The notes beneath the pieces were generated by a model. It had not been told where the DNA came from and did no database searches. It saw only the letters and a program-made list of their open reading frames with translations. The position numbers and the translations under genes are program-made. 64,000 bases of DNA from Calonectria ilicicola (lineage: Eukaryota; Ascomycota; Sordariomycetes; Hypocreales; Nectriaceae), in contig CP085825.1 of assembly GCA_020809705.1 (NCBI GenBank), positions 5,518,001-5,582,000 on the forward strand, written 5' to 3'. Below are positions 24,792 to 37,160 of the stretch, piece by piece; the first letter of the stretch is position 1; each line of letters begins with the position of its first letter.

Positions 24792-25838
24792 TCATGGTGT
24801 CAAATATTTTGGGGATTGTCTGAGCTGCCTTGATTCTTCCAGAATCTTGTCAATTTGGTATATGGGTATTCCTTTCTCGGCTTGATCACGACAGCATCCC
24901 CGGGACCCGCACGATGGACAGGCTCGGATACTAGCTTTGTTAGCTATTCGCTGCTGCAGTGTCATGGATGAGGCTTTTGCTGTTGGTTCGACTTCGAGGC
25001 AGAGCAGGCTACTGTTTCCTAAGTGTTGTACAGTATGCTCACTAGCTAAAGCGGGTTTGCGCCATGAGGGTAGACGGTGCCGGCTACGAGTTCTCGAAGC
25101 AGGCAGGGATTGAGAGGAGCCATATTTCGTATCTATTTCAGCAGCAGCCTTCTCTAGATAAGCTCGAAAAGTGGACGATCTCTCCAAATTTCCGTGTTGG
25201 ATTTCGGACGGCATTTCAAGCTGTGGTGGATTAGACTTCGAGATGGCCATTGACACTGCTTCTTCTGTGGCCCTGCACAGTCTGCCTCGAGGTGAAACTC
25301 GTTGTTTGTATAGTGGCTGTTGACTAAATTCAATGACTTCATCACGACCCCATTTGGCCTTGATAGTCTGGAATGCCTCCCCTAGACTTTTGCGACGAGG
25401 AGTTGCATCTGAGATGAACAGTGTCAGCTAGGCCGAGCATTTAACCTACCTAATCAGATGCAGGACTCAGATGGTCTTGGAGGGGAGAACCTGATGCTTA
25501 CAATTCTCTTGTACACAGGTTTGAACCTGTGGGACCTCAGAGACCAGAAAGCTTATTGGTTTTGGCCCTGAAACAGGTGACGAAGATGAGCCAGTGGTGT
25601 TGCGAGGACCATTTAGATTTGTGCCGTGATTTTCGCCCATATGTTGAGGTTTGAGGGAATCATCTAGACGGCTAGTGTAGTCCGTTGTATTTTCTTGATT
25701 GAGGAAATGGGATCGGCGGCGAGGCATCCACAACCGCTAGCTTGAGATATGTGACAGGCTGCTAATCCTGGATTTTACCTTGGAAGTTGTCTGACCTCTG
25801 GTTGAATCTTGGTGGTCGGAAGCTGGGATTGTAGCCAT
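24792..25838 (-). CDS. Hypothetical protein with Cys-rich C-terminal motif
   Basis: Not recognised. Proposed exons are 25838-25779, 25736-25502 and 25408-24792, giving 303 residues. The second intron has a clean donor (GTAAGC) and acceptor (TCTCAG) and joins two protein-like frames. The first intron would be only 42 bases, so the N-terminus is uncertain; an internal Met in exon 2 (MPRRRSHFL) is an alternative start. The protein is basic and Ser/Pro-rich, with a short conserved-looking block RRKSLGEAFQTIKAKWGRDE. Near the C-terminus is ACPSCGSRGCC, five cysteines in ten residues, which could bind a metal or form disulphides, followed by a helix (YQIDKILEESRQLRQ). No signal peptide or membrane segment is visible. 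It is divergent from pol1 with 768 bases between them. It is probably a lineage-restricted fungal protein; support is reading-frame continuity across splice sites only. Confidence 0.55.
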
Positions 25839-26606
25839 GTTATAAAATGCGAGGTGATATGGATAACGTGTTTGAAGAAAAATAGAGCGCGGGATAGATG
25901 AAATCTTCAAGTCAAGCCAAGCTGAAGTTGGTAAAATGGAAGTGGTCGATTGGTCAAATGTTTACGGTTGAGGCCAAGATAATGGTGGTCTTGGTTGCAG
26001 ACTAGAGGTTTTGGAATGTCCCTTTCTGGAGGACAAAGCACTACATCATTCTTGCCTAGTTTAGGCTTATTTCAGGCAGGTGGCTCTGGGAGTTTAGTTC
26101 ACAGTTGGGCATGGCAAGTCCGACAACAGGGGTTATGATGGTTTGGAGGAGTGGGAATGGTTATAAGTATGAGGTCATGGTTGTACTTCAAATCATGACG
26201 GCCTGACTGGTCACTCACCCTTGCTAAGTCGCATAAAGTGGACTGGTCTGACGACGCGTTGAAGGCACAGTAATGACAACCAATGTCTCACTGTGTATTT
26301 ATGAACAGGCATAGCTTGAATTCTCCACAACGCACCGCCACATCAGAGACCTGACACTTAAGGGACCCACCAGGCACACGAAAACGCGATTTTAAAACGC
26401 GACTTAACGCGTTGCACTTCATATCTTTTCCTGGTCTACTTGGAGACCGACTAAGTACCGGCCCACTCACCATCTCCAAACAAGTTTGACGACGACGAAG
26501 ACAACGACGACGACCATAAAAAAAAAAAGCTAAAGAAGTGTACAGCCGAGTCAACGCTGCCAGACACTCTTGATATGATCTCGCCCTGAACAGTTTCTTT
26601 TTGACA
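25839..26606. promoter_or_regulatory. Divergent promoter, hypothetical gene and pol1
   Basis: A 768-base region between the start codons of the 303-residue hypothetical gene (-) and DNA polymerase alpha (+). It contains the MCB/SCB-like cluster annotated separately, which lies nearer pol1. Confidence 0.65.
26254..26412 (+). promoter_or_regulatory. MCB/SCB-like G1/S element cluster upstream of pol1
   Basis: Two perfect ACGCGT (MluI cell-cycle box) sites lie at 26254-26259 and 26407-26412. Between them are CACGAAAA at 26377-26384, matching the SCB core CACGAAA, and two ACGCGA half-matches at 26384-26389 and 26397-26402. The dense part sits about 195-230 bases before the pol1 start codon. In yeasts these elements bind MBF/SBF and drive G1/S transcription of replication genes including POL1. 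That these act the same way here is inference from position and motif density. Confidence 0.7.
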
Positions 26607-29600
26607 ATGTCGAAGCCCAATCACAGGGCTAAGCTCGCTGAGCTCCGTGCTCTTCGCCAATCTGGCAAGAAAGCCTTTGACACCTACCAGGTTGAGGATG
26701 CCGACAACCTTTACGACGAAGTCGATGAGGCCGGCTACAAGAAAATTGTCCGTGACCGACTAGATCAGGACGACTTCGTTGTCGACGACAATGGCGAAGG
26801 ATACGCTGATGATGGCCGCGAGGAATGGGACCGCATTCAACCTTATGACGAGGATAGTGAAGAAGATGAGAGAGTCGCCCGAGGCAGGCCAAGCAATGCC
26901 AGTTAGTGCATGACCTGAACAGAGGACTGAAGAAAAGGATTATGCTGACGGTCGAGGTAGCCAAGAAAAACCGTCAAGACGAACAGGCAAAGCGAGATGC
27001 GAACGACAGGGACATTAGCGAATATTTTACGAAGGGTGCTGGCAAGGTTCAGCCCAAGCCCAAGGTCAGAATATTATTGCCTAACAAGCCTGCTTAGCAA
27101 TATAAGTTGACTCGTTTTCTCTAGATTACGAAGACGAAGGCCGATGATGATTTCCTTGCCGATTTGCTAGGAGAAGTCGACAACAATATCCCCGCCCCTG
27201 CCCCTCGTGTATCCAAAGTTGAGAGATCCGGTGGACGCCGCAAGGCCAGAGCCTTGTCACCAGCCCCTGAACCGATTCCAAAAAAGACGAAGACGTTGGA
27301 TACCAGATTACCATCGCCGATCCCTCCAACCTTCGCAAGCGACGACGATTTCATCGCTGCTGTGGGCGATGAACCTCTCGACATCCCTGACGTGCCAATG
27401 AGTGACCCGGCTCCCTCGTCCCCAGCTGCCAAGGTCGCCCAACGAAAGGCACAAATCAAACAAGAACCAAAAGACGAAGATGATGAGGACATGATGGAAA
27501 TTGCTCATGCTGGATCAATCAATACCGCTAGCGTTAACATGACTAGCTCCAAGCCAATTAAGAAGCTCATCAAAGAAGAAGTGCACCCAACACCAGCTAG
27601 CTCTTCCCCCGTCAAGGCCGCAGATGCTGCAGTGGATTCATCGTCATGGAATGCCCTTACAGAGAGGCTCAATGTTGTCTCCAGTGCTCCTGAGACAAGA
27701 GGTATCGGCAAGATAGACTCTGGTGATGCCGTCGAGGAGGATGGCAGTCTCAACTTCTTTTGGATCGACTACATGGAAATCAATGGCAGCCTATGTCTGT
27801 TTGGAAAGGTCTTGAATAAAAAGACGAGATCGTATGTCAGTTGTTTCGTCAAAGTCGATAACATCTTGCGAAAATTATACTTTCTACCCCGCCAATACCA
27901 CGTTCGCGATGGTGAGGAGACGGATGAAGAGGTTGAAATGATGAATGTCTACGACGAAGTCGATGGCATGATGACCAAGATGAAGGTTAACATGTACAAG
28001 ATCAAAGCTTGTACGCGGAAATACGCCTTTGAGTTGCCAGGTGTTCCCAAGGAAGCTCAGTATATGAAGCTCCTTTATCCATATACCAGTGGGTCGTGAA
28101 CATCTTCAGTTATTTGTGACGCTTAGCTAACCGTCTGTCTAGAGCCGCAAGTCGAAGCTGATGCTGGAACGACATATTCGCACGTGTTTGGCAGCAACAC
28201 TGCCTTGTTTGAGCAATTTGTTCTTTGGAAAAACATCATGGGCCCCTGCTGGCTGAAAATTCGGGATGCCGACTTTAATGGTATTAAAAACGCATCTCAC
28301 TGCAAACTCGAGGTTCTCGCTGAGCATCCGAACATGATATCTACCTTGAGTGACTCTGACAATTTGGATGCACCTCCCTTGACACTCATGAGTGTCGCCC
28401 TCCGAACGGCATTTAATGCAAAGGCGAACAAGCAAGAAATATTGGCCATCAGCGCTAGGATTTACGAGAAGGTGTCCCTGAATGATACGACACCTGCAGA
28501 AAAACTCCCCTGTCGAAGCTTTACCGTTGTTCGTCCCCACGGGCAGAATTTCCCTCTGGGCTTCGACCAGCTCGCAAAGAAAAGAAACAAAGGTCTTATT
28601 GTATTGAAAAAGCAGGAGGCAGATATCCTGACTTTTTTTCTGGCCCAAGTCGATGTCGCCGATCCAGATGTTATCCTAGGCCACCAATTGGAAGGCGTGG
28701 ACTATAGTGTTCTGCTTAACCGATTGCACGAGAAGAAGATTCACCAGTGGTCTCGCCTTGGTAGATTCCGTCGGAGCCAGTGGCCTCCATCAATCGGAAA
28801 AGCCGGAGGCAACGTTTTCGCGGAACGCCAAATCATTGCAGGTCGTCTTCTCTGTGATCTTGCGAATGACGCCGGAAAGTCCGTCATGTTCAAGTGTCAG
28901 TCTTGGAGCTTAACCGAAATGGTTGGCCTTTACCTCACTGGAGACAACCGCCGCCGTGAGTTCGACAATGAGGTAGCCTTGGGTAGTTGGGCCAAGGAAA
29001 AGCAAGGTTTCATGGATTATATTACACACATGGAAGCTGACACACACTACATCGCCGCATTGGCCCTTGGCGTTCAGATGCTGCCACTTACCAAAGTCCT
29101 GACAAACTTGGCCGGAAATTCATGGGCCAGGACTCTGACTGGAACCCGAGCTGAGCGGAATGAATACATTTTGTTGCATGAATTCCACCGCAATAAGTAT
29201 CTTTGTCCAGACAAGCAAACCTTTCGTGGCCGCCAAAAGGCTGAAGAGGAGCAAGAAGGAGATGGCGGGGATGGGAAGAAGAAAGACAAATACAAGGGAG
29301 GTCTTGTCTTTGAGCCCGAGAAGGGTCTCTATGATAAGTTCGTGCTGGTCATGGACTTCAACTCATTGTACCCCTCTATCATTCAGGAGTTCAACATATG
29401 CTTTACGACCGTAGACCGTAGAGCCTCAGTGAGTTCGGATGCGTCCCACGTCAGAAACCCGATCAAGACTAACGATGACCAGGCCGAAGATGATGATGCA
29501 GTCCCTGAAGTTCCCACTAACCAGGAACAAGGCATTCTCCCCAAGCTTATCGCCACGCTTGTTAGCCGGCGTCGCCAGGTCAAGAGTCTGATGAAGGATA

Positions 29601-31213
29601 AAACAGCCACCCCCGAACAGCTCGCCACCTGGGACATCAAGCAATTAGCTCTGAAACTGACGGCCAACTCCATGTACGGCTGTTTGGGTTATACGAAATC
29701 CCGCTTCTACGCGCGACCACTAGCTGTCCTGACAACTTACAAGGGTCGTGAAATTCTCCGTAGCACCAAGGAGCTTGCTGAAAGCAAGTCTCTTCAGGTT
29801 ATCTATGGAGATACCGACTCAGTAATGATCAACGCCAATGTTGATAACGTTGCTGACGCCCTTCGAGTCGGGCGGGACTTCAAGAAATCTGTGAATGAGC
29901 AGTATAGGCTGCTCGAGATTGATATTGACAACATATTCCGCCGCATTCTGCTCCAAGCAAAGAAGAAGTACGCCGCTATCAATCTGGTTGAGAGCGATGG
30001 TAAATATATTGAAAAAATGGAGGTCAAAGGTCTCGATATGAGACGCCGTGAGTACTGTGCCCTATCAAAAGAAATCTCCAAGCATCTTCTGGACGAAATC
30101 CTTTCTGGAGACGACACAGAAGTCTCGGTGGCACGCATTCACGAATATCTCCGTGAGATATCCGGGAAAATGCGAGAGCAAACAATCCCGGTCCAGATGT
30201 ATACAATTTATACACAGCTCGGCAAGGCACCCCAGGAATACCCCAATGCCGACTCCATGCCTCAGGTTCAAGTGGCATTGCGTGAGCTGGCTCGTGGAAA
30301 GATGGTCCGAAAAGGCGATGTCATCTCATACGTCATCACCGGTGACAGTAAAAGTTCAGAGCCAGCCCCCAAACGAGCCTATTCTCCCGCCGATCTTAAA
30401 GCGGATCCCAATCTGCTTCCTGACGTGGAATGGTATATCGGCAAACAAATCTTCCCTCCTGTGGAGCGTCTCTGCGCCAACATTGACGGCACATCGACAT
30501 CCCAGCTAGCTGAGCAGCTGGGTCTTGATGTTCGCCGATACAATTCATTCCAGAACCAGCAAAGCAGTTCCAGGAACGATATTGAGATTCATCCTCTCGA
30601 TTCTCAAATTCCAGACGAAGCCCGATTCGCCGAATGCTCCCGTCTCTCTATTCGATGTCGAAAGTGCAAGACAAGCTCCATATTCGAGGGTCTTTCTGCC
30701 TCTCCTGACCGCGTCTCTGCTTCAGGTGTGCTCTGTGCTTCTTGTGGCTCTGCCATCTCAACCCTCTCCATAGTTGCACAAGTGGAGCACGCTATTCGCG
30801 CCGAGGCATCTCGTTACTATGAAGGTTGGCTAGTCTGTGATGATTCACAATGCGGCAATCGAACTCGTCAGATGAGTGTCTACGGCACGAGATGCTTAGG
30901 GCCCAAAGGGCTAGCCCGGGACTGTCTTGGCCGCATGCGATACGAATACTCAGAGAAAGCTATTTATAACCAGCTACTCTATTTCGCTGGCCTATGGGAT
31001 GTAGACAAAGCCCGCACCAAGGCAACTTTGGAATCGGATGACTTGTCTCGTCAAGATCGCGAAAAGATCCCCGTCTTGGCTGAGCACAACCGCATACGGT
31101 TCAGTACAATCAAAAACGTCGTAGACAAATATCTCGATAAGTGTGGTCGCCAATGGGTAGCAATGGATACACTGTTTGCCAAGCTGGGGTTTAACAAGGT
31201 TCTGGCTGTGTAA
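26607..31213 (+). CDS. pol1: DNA polymerase alpha catalytic subunit
   Basis: A 1477-residue B-family replicative polymerase that extends RNA primers made by the associated primase. Exons are 26607-26901, 26961-27064, 27125-28088 and 28143-31213. The first intron gives NATKKNRQDEQAK and the third gives YPYTKPQVEAD, both fitting the family. The N-terminus has RDISEYF and an acidic-hydrophobic patch DDDFLADLLGEVD, resembling the short box by which Pol1 binds Ctf4/And-1. Polymerase motif A is DFNSLYPSII (Asp near 859), motif B is KLTANSMYG (near 959), and motif C is YGDTDS (Asp near 1011 and 1013); all catalytic acids are present. The exonuclease region lacks proofreading residues as usual for Pol alpha. 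Two C-terminal zinc modules occur: CRKC...CASC near 1293-1322, and a second with Cys near 1353, 1358, 1371 and 1381. These bind the B subunit and primase. Length matches yeast (1468) and human (1462). Confidence 0.97.
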
Positions 31214-32355
31214 AGAAGACAGGCATCAACAATGTGGCAATGTATGGCGTCGGTGGAATCAATAATCCAATAATCTTTTGAACGAGAAAATATGTTCCTA
31301 TAATGTTTGTCCGACCAGAATAGCGTTGTTTATCATCCATGACCATGAGTTCAGTTTGAGGATTTCCAGGCTGCTTGGCATGAGGAGTTTGGGGTTGTGT
31401 ACAGTTTCAATAGTCAACACTGAAGATTACGAGCACTACTAATACAAACGAGCTTCATTCACGATTAAAGGAAATTGGTGCAGGTGGTTTTTTTTTTTTT
31501 TTTGGTTTTTGAAGTGTGTATTCTGTCAATGGCTCATCGCCCTCGAGATTAGATGATTCCAGCAAAGCATCAGCAAGGACGCACTAATCATAGCCGGCCT
31601 CTGGTACATAGACCTCTCAGTACTCGGCCCAAGAAGGAACAGAGAAAGAAACCGCTGGCTACCAGCCTATCTCTGTTCCTCATTGACTGAATCCGTGTGC
31701 ATAATTCGAGGCAACGCCAGTAAAATGGCGCCAGTCGTCGTTCTCGATACGACCCCAACTTGATCAAAGCAGCATCTAAAGCCAGCAAAGGGTTTTAGGC
31801 CAGAGACTCAGTGATGCCCAAAAAACGCGAGAGGCAGAAAACCCATAAAGTCCATCCATTGAGACTCAACTTTTGCCCCTATCCTTTCTTTCCTTTTCAT
31901 CCTCTTTCTTCAACCACACCCACCGCACCCTTGACGTGAATGCGCGGCGAATATGCCATGATATTCTTTCTTCCTCCCCACCAATTCCCCATTTCCGATC
32001 CCGAAATCCAGTGCGTACAGGCATACAGTAATAAAAACCGCCCTAGCCCTGAAACCCCCAAATGCACCACAACATTAGGTAGAAACTGGAAAACACACTC
32101 GGTGCATGCTAAGGACCCGAAATAGGTAGGTGATGTGAACACAATGATGAAAAAAATCCCTAGTCTGAAAAAGGTTCCCTCTCCAATGAGAGGCCGTCCG
32201 TCTGTCTATGGGCAAGGTATCATGGTTCAAAATGCGTGCTCAAACTTTTTAGACACGTCTGATGAAAGCCTGTAAATGCAAGAAAACACAGCCCCGCCTA
32301 GTCTATCTGCCGAAATGCAAGACACCGAAGGAAGAATTTTTTTTTTTTTTTTTTT
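31214..32355. other. Convergent intergenic region with homopolymer runs
   Basis: Between the 3' ends of pol1 (+) and eIF4G (-). It has a T16 run at 31488-31503 and most of a T21 run at 32337-32357, which reaches the eIF4G stop codon. No gene is seen. Confidence 0.6.
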
Positions 32356-32357
32356 TT
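32337..32357 (-). repeat. A21 run (sense strand) overlapping the eIF4G stop codon
   Basis: On the + strand this is 21 consecutive T. On the coding (-) strand the stop codon TAA uses its first two A residues, followed by 19 more, so the mRNA runs from stop directly into a genome-encoded poly(A) stretch. Confidence 0.9.
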
Positions 32358-35300
32358 ACTCGCTATCTTTCTTGTCACCATCGGGGACAGCTTTTGCCAT
32401 CGCTGGCGAGGCAGCAGTAGACGGGGGCGAGGCTGGATGTTCAGTCTCCATGTTGGCTAGCAGGCTGTAATAGGTTAGTCCCAACGGCTTTCGATAGATT
32501 GTCACATGTTAACTTACCTGAAAGCATTAGAATGCGAGGTGTTCTCGCGAGTGGGAGGCGTTCCAGTGCGAGAGGAGGCGCCAGAATCCTCACCAGGGCG
32601 ACCAAGAGAACCGCCTGGGCCAAGACGTCGCCCGCTGTTGCTGCGCGAAGAAAACATTGAGGTAGGGCCCAGGCTGATGTTGCCGCTTGAAGTCCTGTTG
32701 GCAGAGCCTTTAAGACGGCGCAGGTCGTCCATACCAACCTGGTTGCTAGTCTGCTGGGCGTAGCCAGCGGAGAAATTACGAGCATCTCCACGACCAGCGG
32801 GGGGACGGCCGCCTCCACGGGAGTTGCCCCTGGCCGACTCCTGAGCCTTGGCAGCTTGCGCAGCTTCCGCCTGTAAATAGTTGGTTAGTAGCTAGCCGGT
32901 TTATTGATTCGGTGTTAGAACATACCTCAGCTCGGACCTCGTCGAGGGTCTTGGGGCCTTTGTTGTTCTCCTTCGAGAGCCAGTTTGCCCTTCGCAGGTC
33001 AATGACATCCATGAGCATGAACTTCATTCGGCTAGGAAGCTCCGGCATCTCAACCATATTTTGGATGCGCTGGAAATAGGCGTCCATCAGAGGACGGCCC
33101 TTCTCTGTGGCATCGAGGTTGGCACCGATGGTTCGGAGCAGCTTGCTGAGCGACTCAATTTCAGTCTCATCAGGGATCCCCTTATAGTCGACAAGTTTGT
33201 GCACACATTCATGCATGATTCGCTCTGTGAGCATGCCCAACTTGTACAATTCACCAATAAACTGAACAAGACCAAGACCACGTCGCTTGGCAGCAGCAGC
33301 AATGTAATACTCATCGGACATGAGGGCGGCCTCCTCGGTCTTCTTATCACCCTCGGCCTCCTTAGGCTCAGGGAGATTTACAGACCAACCACGTTCAAAT
33401 TCTTCCTGACATCTGTTGAGTAGATACTTTCGGAAAAGGTTGCCACCGCTAACAACATTGCCGTTCTTGTCCTTAATGCGTTCATCGCGAACATCGGGAC
33501 TCATAGTCTCAAGCATACGCTTGCAGAACTTGGCATACATCGAGGCCCAATGGGCTTCATCGGTAGCCTTCTCAAAGGTAAGCTGGATAACTTGGCGAAG
33601 AGTTCGTCCATCGCTCTCATCCTTGGACTGCGAGGCAATCTCAAGGATCTGGTCGGCGATTCTGTCAAACTTCTCAGGGGTCATCTTGTTCAGTGCAGCC
33701 TTCACCTTCCTCTGGACCATCTCAGGGTCAAGGTATCCAGGGGCAGCGCTCTGGGGAGTAGACTTGCCCACACTGGTCGGCTTCCATCCATTGGAAGTAA
33801 CGGCAATGGGCTTCAGCTCTTGGCCGGCAGTCAAAGGCATGGTCTTAGCAGCCTGGGCTTCCTTGGCATTGTAGTCGTTGCGTCGGCTACCACCGCGAGT
33901 AGAGCGGCTGCCCTGGCGTGGAGAGTTTGGCATGTTAGACTGAGAAGATGTGCGAGACATGGAGGCGGATGATGGGAACGCGCCACCCGGACGCTGGAAC
34001 GAAGCCATAGGATTGACAGGGGGCCGCATGCTGGATGTGGACATAGCAAAGCGCTGCTCGGAAGAGGTACCAGGGGGGATAGTTCGACCCGGAGCACCGA
34101 AGGCACCCATCGGGAACCCATTGCCACCACCACCACCGCGAGAACCCTGTCGGGCAGAGGGAGTCTGAGCGCGGCTAGAGCCAGATCGGCCACCATCGTC
34201 GCCAATGAGGGACTTAACCTGTTGATGGAACTCGAGGGAAGGCTGCTCAGTGAAGACCTTCTGGAACTGGAGCAGGAAGTTTGCATCGTACTTGAAAGTC
34301 TTGCCCTTCTTGGCAACAGCTGCGTTGAGGGCTGGGTTGGGGGACTTGATGCCAGCGGGATAGATATCTTGGTCGATAATCTTGAGGAAGCGAGCTGACT
34401 TGAGAGACTGCAGAGCGGCACTGGGCTGAGGAGGCTCAACAGGCTTGGTGTTCAAGGGGGCCAAGTTGAGGGCAGCAGGCTTGGCATGACGCTTCTCAGT
34501 TGCCGTAGGCTTGTCACCAGACTTTTCGCCAATCTTCATGCTGGCAAGTTTGTCCGTAACAGATTCAACTTTGTCGGCGTCCTTTGGTGCGTTGCCAGAG
34601 CGAGCAGCGGCAAGAGCATCGGCAACAGACATCGACTTGCCAGATGCTTCGGCTTGGTTTCGACGCTTCTCTTTCTCTTCTTCGAGACGCTCCATTTCTC
34701 GCTCTTGCTCTCGCAGTTTTCGGTCCTCCTCTGCAGCATTCTTCTTGCGATCCTCCTCAGCCTTCACCTTGGCCTCAGCCTTCTCAGCATCGGCCTTCTT
34801 GCGGTGGTCTGCTTCAGCAGCTTCACGTCGGGCATCCTCCTCTTCCATCTCTCGGATGATTCGCTCCATCTCATCTTCCTCGTCCTCCTTCGAGGGCTCG
34901 GCAGGCTTTTCTACTTCCTTCTTGGTAGACTCCTCAGCCTTCTCTTCGGCCTTGGGTTCCTCCTTGGGTTCCTCAACCGATTTCTTCTCTTGTTCAGCCT
35001 TGGGAGCAGCGGTCTCAACCTTGGTCTCACTGGGCCTTTCAGCAGCCTTGTCAGTAGCCTTAATTTCTTCTTCTCCCTTCTTCTCCTCGACGGCTACCTG
35101 AGGAGCCTGAGTGGCCTGCTTGATCTTCTCCTTCAGCTCATCTTGGATCTCCTTCACCGTCTTGGGGGTAGCATGGCTATCAGCTCGGCCGTGCGAGGGG
35201 GTGGAGGACTTTGGAGGGGGAGTTGGGGTCGACGTCACAACAGGAGGGGTCTTGGATTGTGAGATGCTAGGAGCTGGAGAAGCCGGGGTCTTAAAAGTTG

Positions 35301-37068
35301 ATGTATCAACAACCTCACCAGCGGCGTTCTTGATCTGGATGGCGGCGCTCTTCCTGGGCTTGACGAAGTTGTTGCCGGGCTTGGGTTGAGCATTTTGTGG
35401 TTGGGGGGTCGATGACACAATGACAGGCTGGTTCTGCGGGTTCGCACTCGAGGGTCGCTCGGGCTGAGAGGGAGTTCGCGACATACTGTGGCTCTGCTGG
35501 TGGTAAGGAGCGGGGGCGAAGGTTTGGTTATAACCTGGAGAATTAGTTTGGGGCGGGCCCATATAGGGCATGTTGTTATAGCCGTAAGGCATTGACATCG
35601 GTCGTCCGTAGGGATCAACCTGCTGAGGGGGATAACCGAAGTTCTGGTTTTTATAAGTCAGCATTAATTCAAACATTCCGCCTTCTGGGGACAAATCAAG
35701 GGAACGAAGGGTGGTTTGGGGCTGATTATTGGTGGAGGGCAAATGCTCTATCGATGTTTTGCTTGGTCGGGTTGCTGGCCGGACCATATTACCATCAGGC
35801 TCTCGCCATGGTTGATCTGCGTGTTTACTGAAACGACGCTGACGCTGATTGGGGTCATTTGAATAAACCTCCCTCTTGGAAGAGTCATGAAGGCGCCCCG
35901 CTTGAAGCAACTTATCCAAATCACGACGTTTGTGCTTCTTTTGGGATTTGAAAGACAACTTATCAGGTTGAACTTGAGGAAAGGGGGACTGTACTTGTTG
36001 GTGCTGAGGAGCCATAGGAGGCGGATAGTGGTACTGGGGGGGCGTTTGCATCGTCATGTTCGGTTGCATGCTGGCCGGGGCCATGTTGGGCGTGTTTGGA
36101 ATAGACGCCACCAGGGCAGGGCTTCGGTTCGGCTGGGGAGAGTTGGGGTACGGCATAGTTCGAGGTTGAGGTTGAAAGGCAGGCGGCATGCCTCGGCCCT
36201 GCCCAGGGCCGTTACGGAACTGGTTGTTGGGTGGATATCCCATCTGCTGGTTATAGTTTGGGGTGAAACCACCACGGCCTCGGCCACCTTGAGGTTGAAA
36301 GTTGCCTCGACCAGCACCGCTGGCATTGTCACCCTGGGCGGAATGCCCAGACTCACGACGAAAGTGAGAGCCTGGCTGTGAGTTTGGAGGAACAGAGCCT
36401 TGTCTCATGTGACGCTGCGGAGTCAAGACAGTCAATGACGGATTCAAGGGTACGGGGGATTTGGAGGGAATAAAACATACCTCGCCATCACTACTGAGGC
36501 TGCCAAAGGTCATCTGCCCGCTGGGCTGCTGCAGGCCGGAAGGAGGTCGGCCACCGCTAGCAGAGGGCTGGGGGATAGGAGAAGGGGAGTGGGCAGGCGA
36601 AGGCACTCGGGCGTTGCTACCAGGGATAGGAATGGGAGCGGCGCTGCCAGTCTGGGGAGTGCTGTGAGCCATGGCAGGCGAGTCGAAACCGAACTGAATA
36701 CCAGACTTTGCACCGCCAACAGGTCCACCGTTGGTGAAGCTGTTGGGTCCGTTGGCAGCCATGGTGACAGAGCTTTTGCGTGAATGGTCCGGAGCGGAAC
36801 CGTTGGGGTTGGAGCTGCCGCGAACAACGGCAGGGACAGCGGGGGTGACGGCGGGCTTGCCGTTCACAGGAGACGACGAGGCGCCTTTAGCATTCTGCGT
36901 CGAGGACGACGAGACACCGACCACGACAGGAGGGTGGGATCCAGTTGCGACTACAGGAGCCTGAGTGGGCTTCTTGGGCGCACCTGCAGCAGAGGCATAA
37001 GAAGTAGCCGTAGTCGCAGAGGTGTTTGTCGCCGGGATGGGATTCTGCTGGTTGGCAGGCGACGTCAT
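32356..37068 (-). CDS. Translation initiation factor eIF4G
   Basis: A 1512-residue scaffold that joins cap-binding eIF4E, helicase eIF4A and poly(A)-binding protein. Exons are 37068-36481, 36414-32926, 32870-32518 and 32464-32356. Introns have strong signals; the first (66 bases) is an open multiple of three. The N-terminal 800 residues are Pro/Gln/Ser/Asn-rich, with an RGG-like patch (GGRGRGGF) and a charged Lys/Glu coiled-coil region (about 700-800). The eIF4E-binding motif Y-x4-L-phi occurs as YDANFLL near residue 905. The MIF4G HEAT domain spans about 1095-1345, from QRKVKAALNKMTPEKFDRI to MLMDVIDLRRANW. A Ser/Arg/Gly-rich tail follows. No MA3/W2 domains are seen, as in yeast Tif4631. I prefer the start at 37068 (MTSPANQQ); an in-frame Met at 37191 would add 41 residues encoded partly by a tandem repeat. 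An open 108-base segment at 35685-35792 could be another intron but has a weak branch site. Confidence 0.95.
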
Positions 37069-37160
37069 AAGGGGAGCTCGGGTCGTTCGCGATGGGAGAG
37101 GAGGTTGTGAGAGCGACAAGAGGAGGAGGTCGGAGTACGAGGTCGCCGAAGACCGGGTTG

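Noticed and set aside
34486..35262. 258-codon + strand frame resembling a membrane protein (Leu/Phe/Ser-rich)
   Set aside because: It is antisense to the Lys/Glu-rich coiled-coil part of eIF4G, which automatically gives a hydrophobic mirror frame.
35685..35792. Possible extra intron in eIF4G (GTAATA...CCCCAG, 108 bases, in frame)
   Set aside because: No good branch site for that acceptor; the nearby acceptor with GCTGAC would break the frame. Left as coding, with doubt noted.
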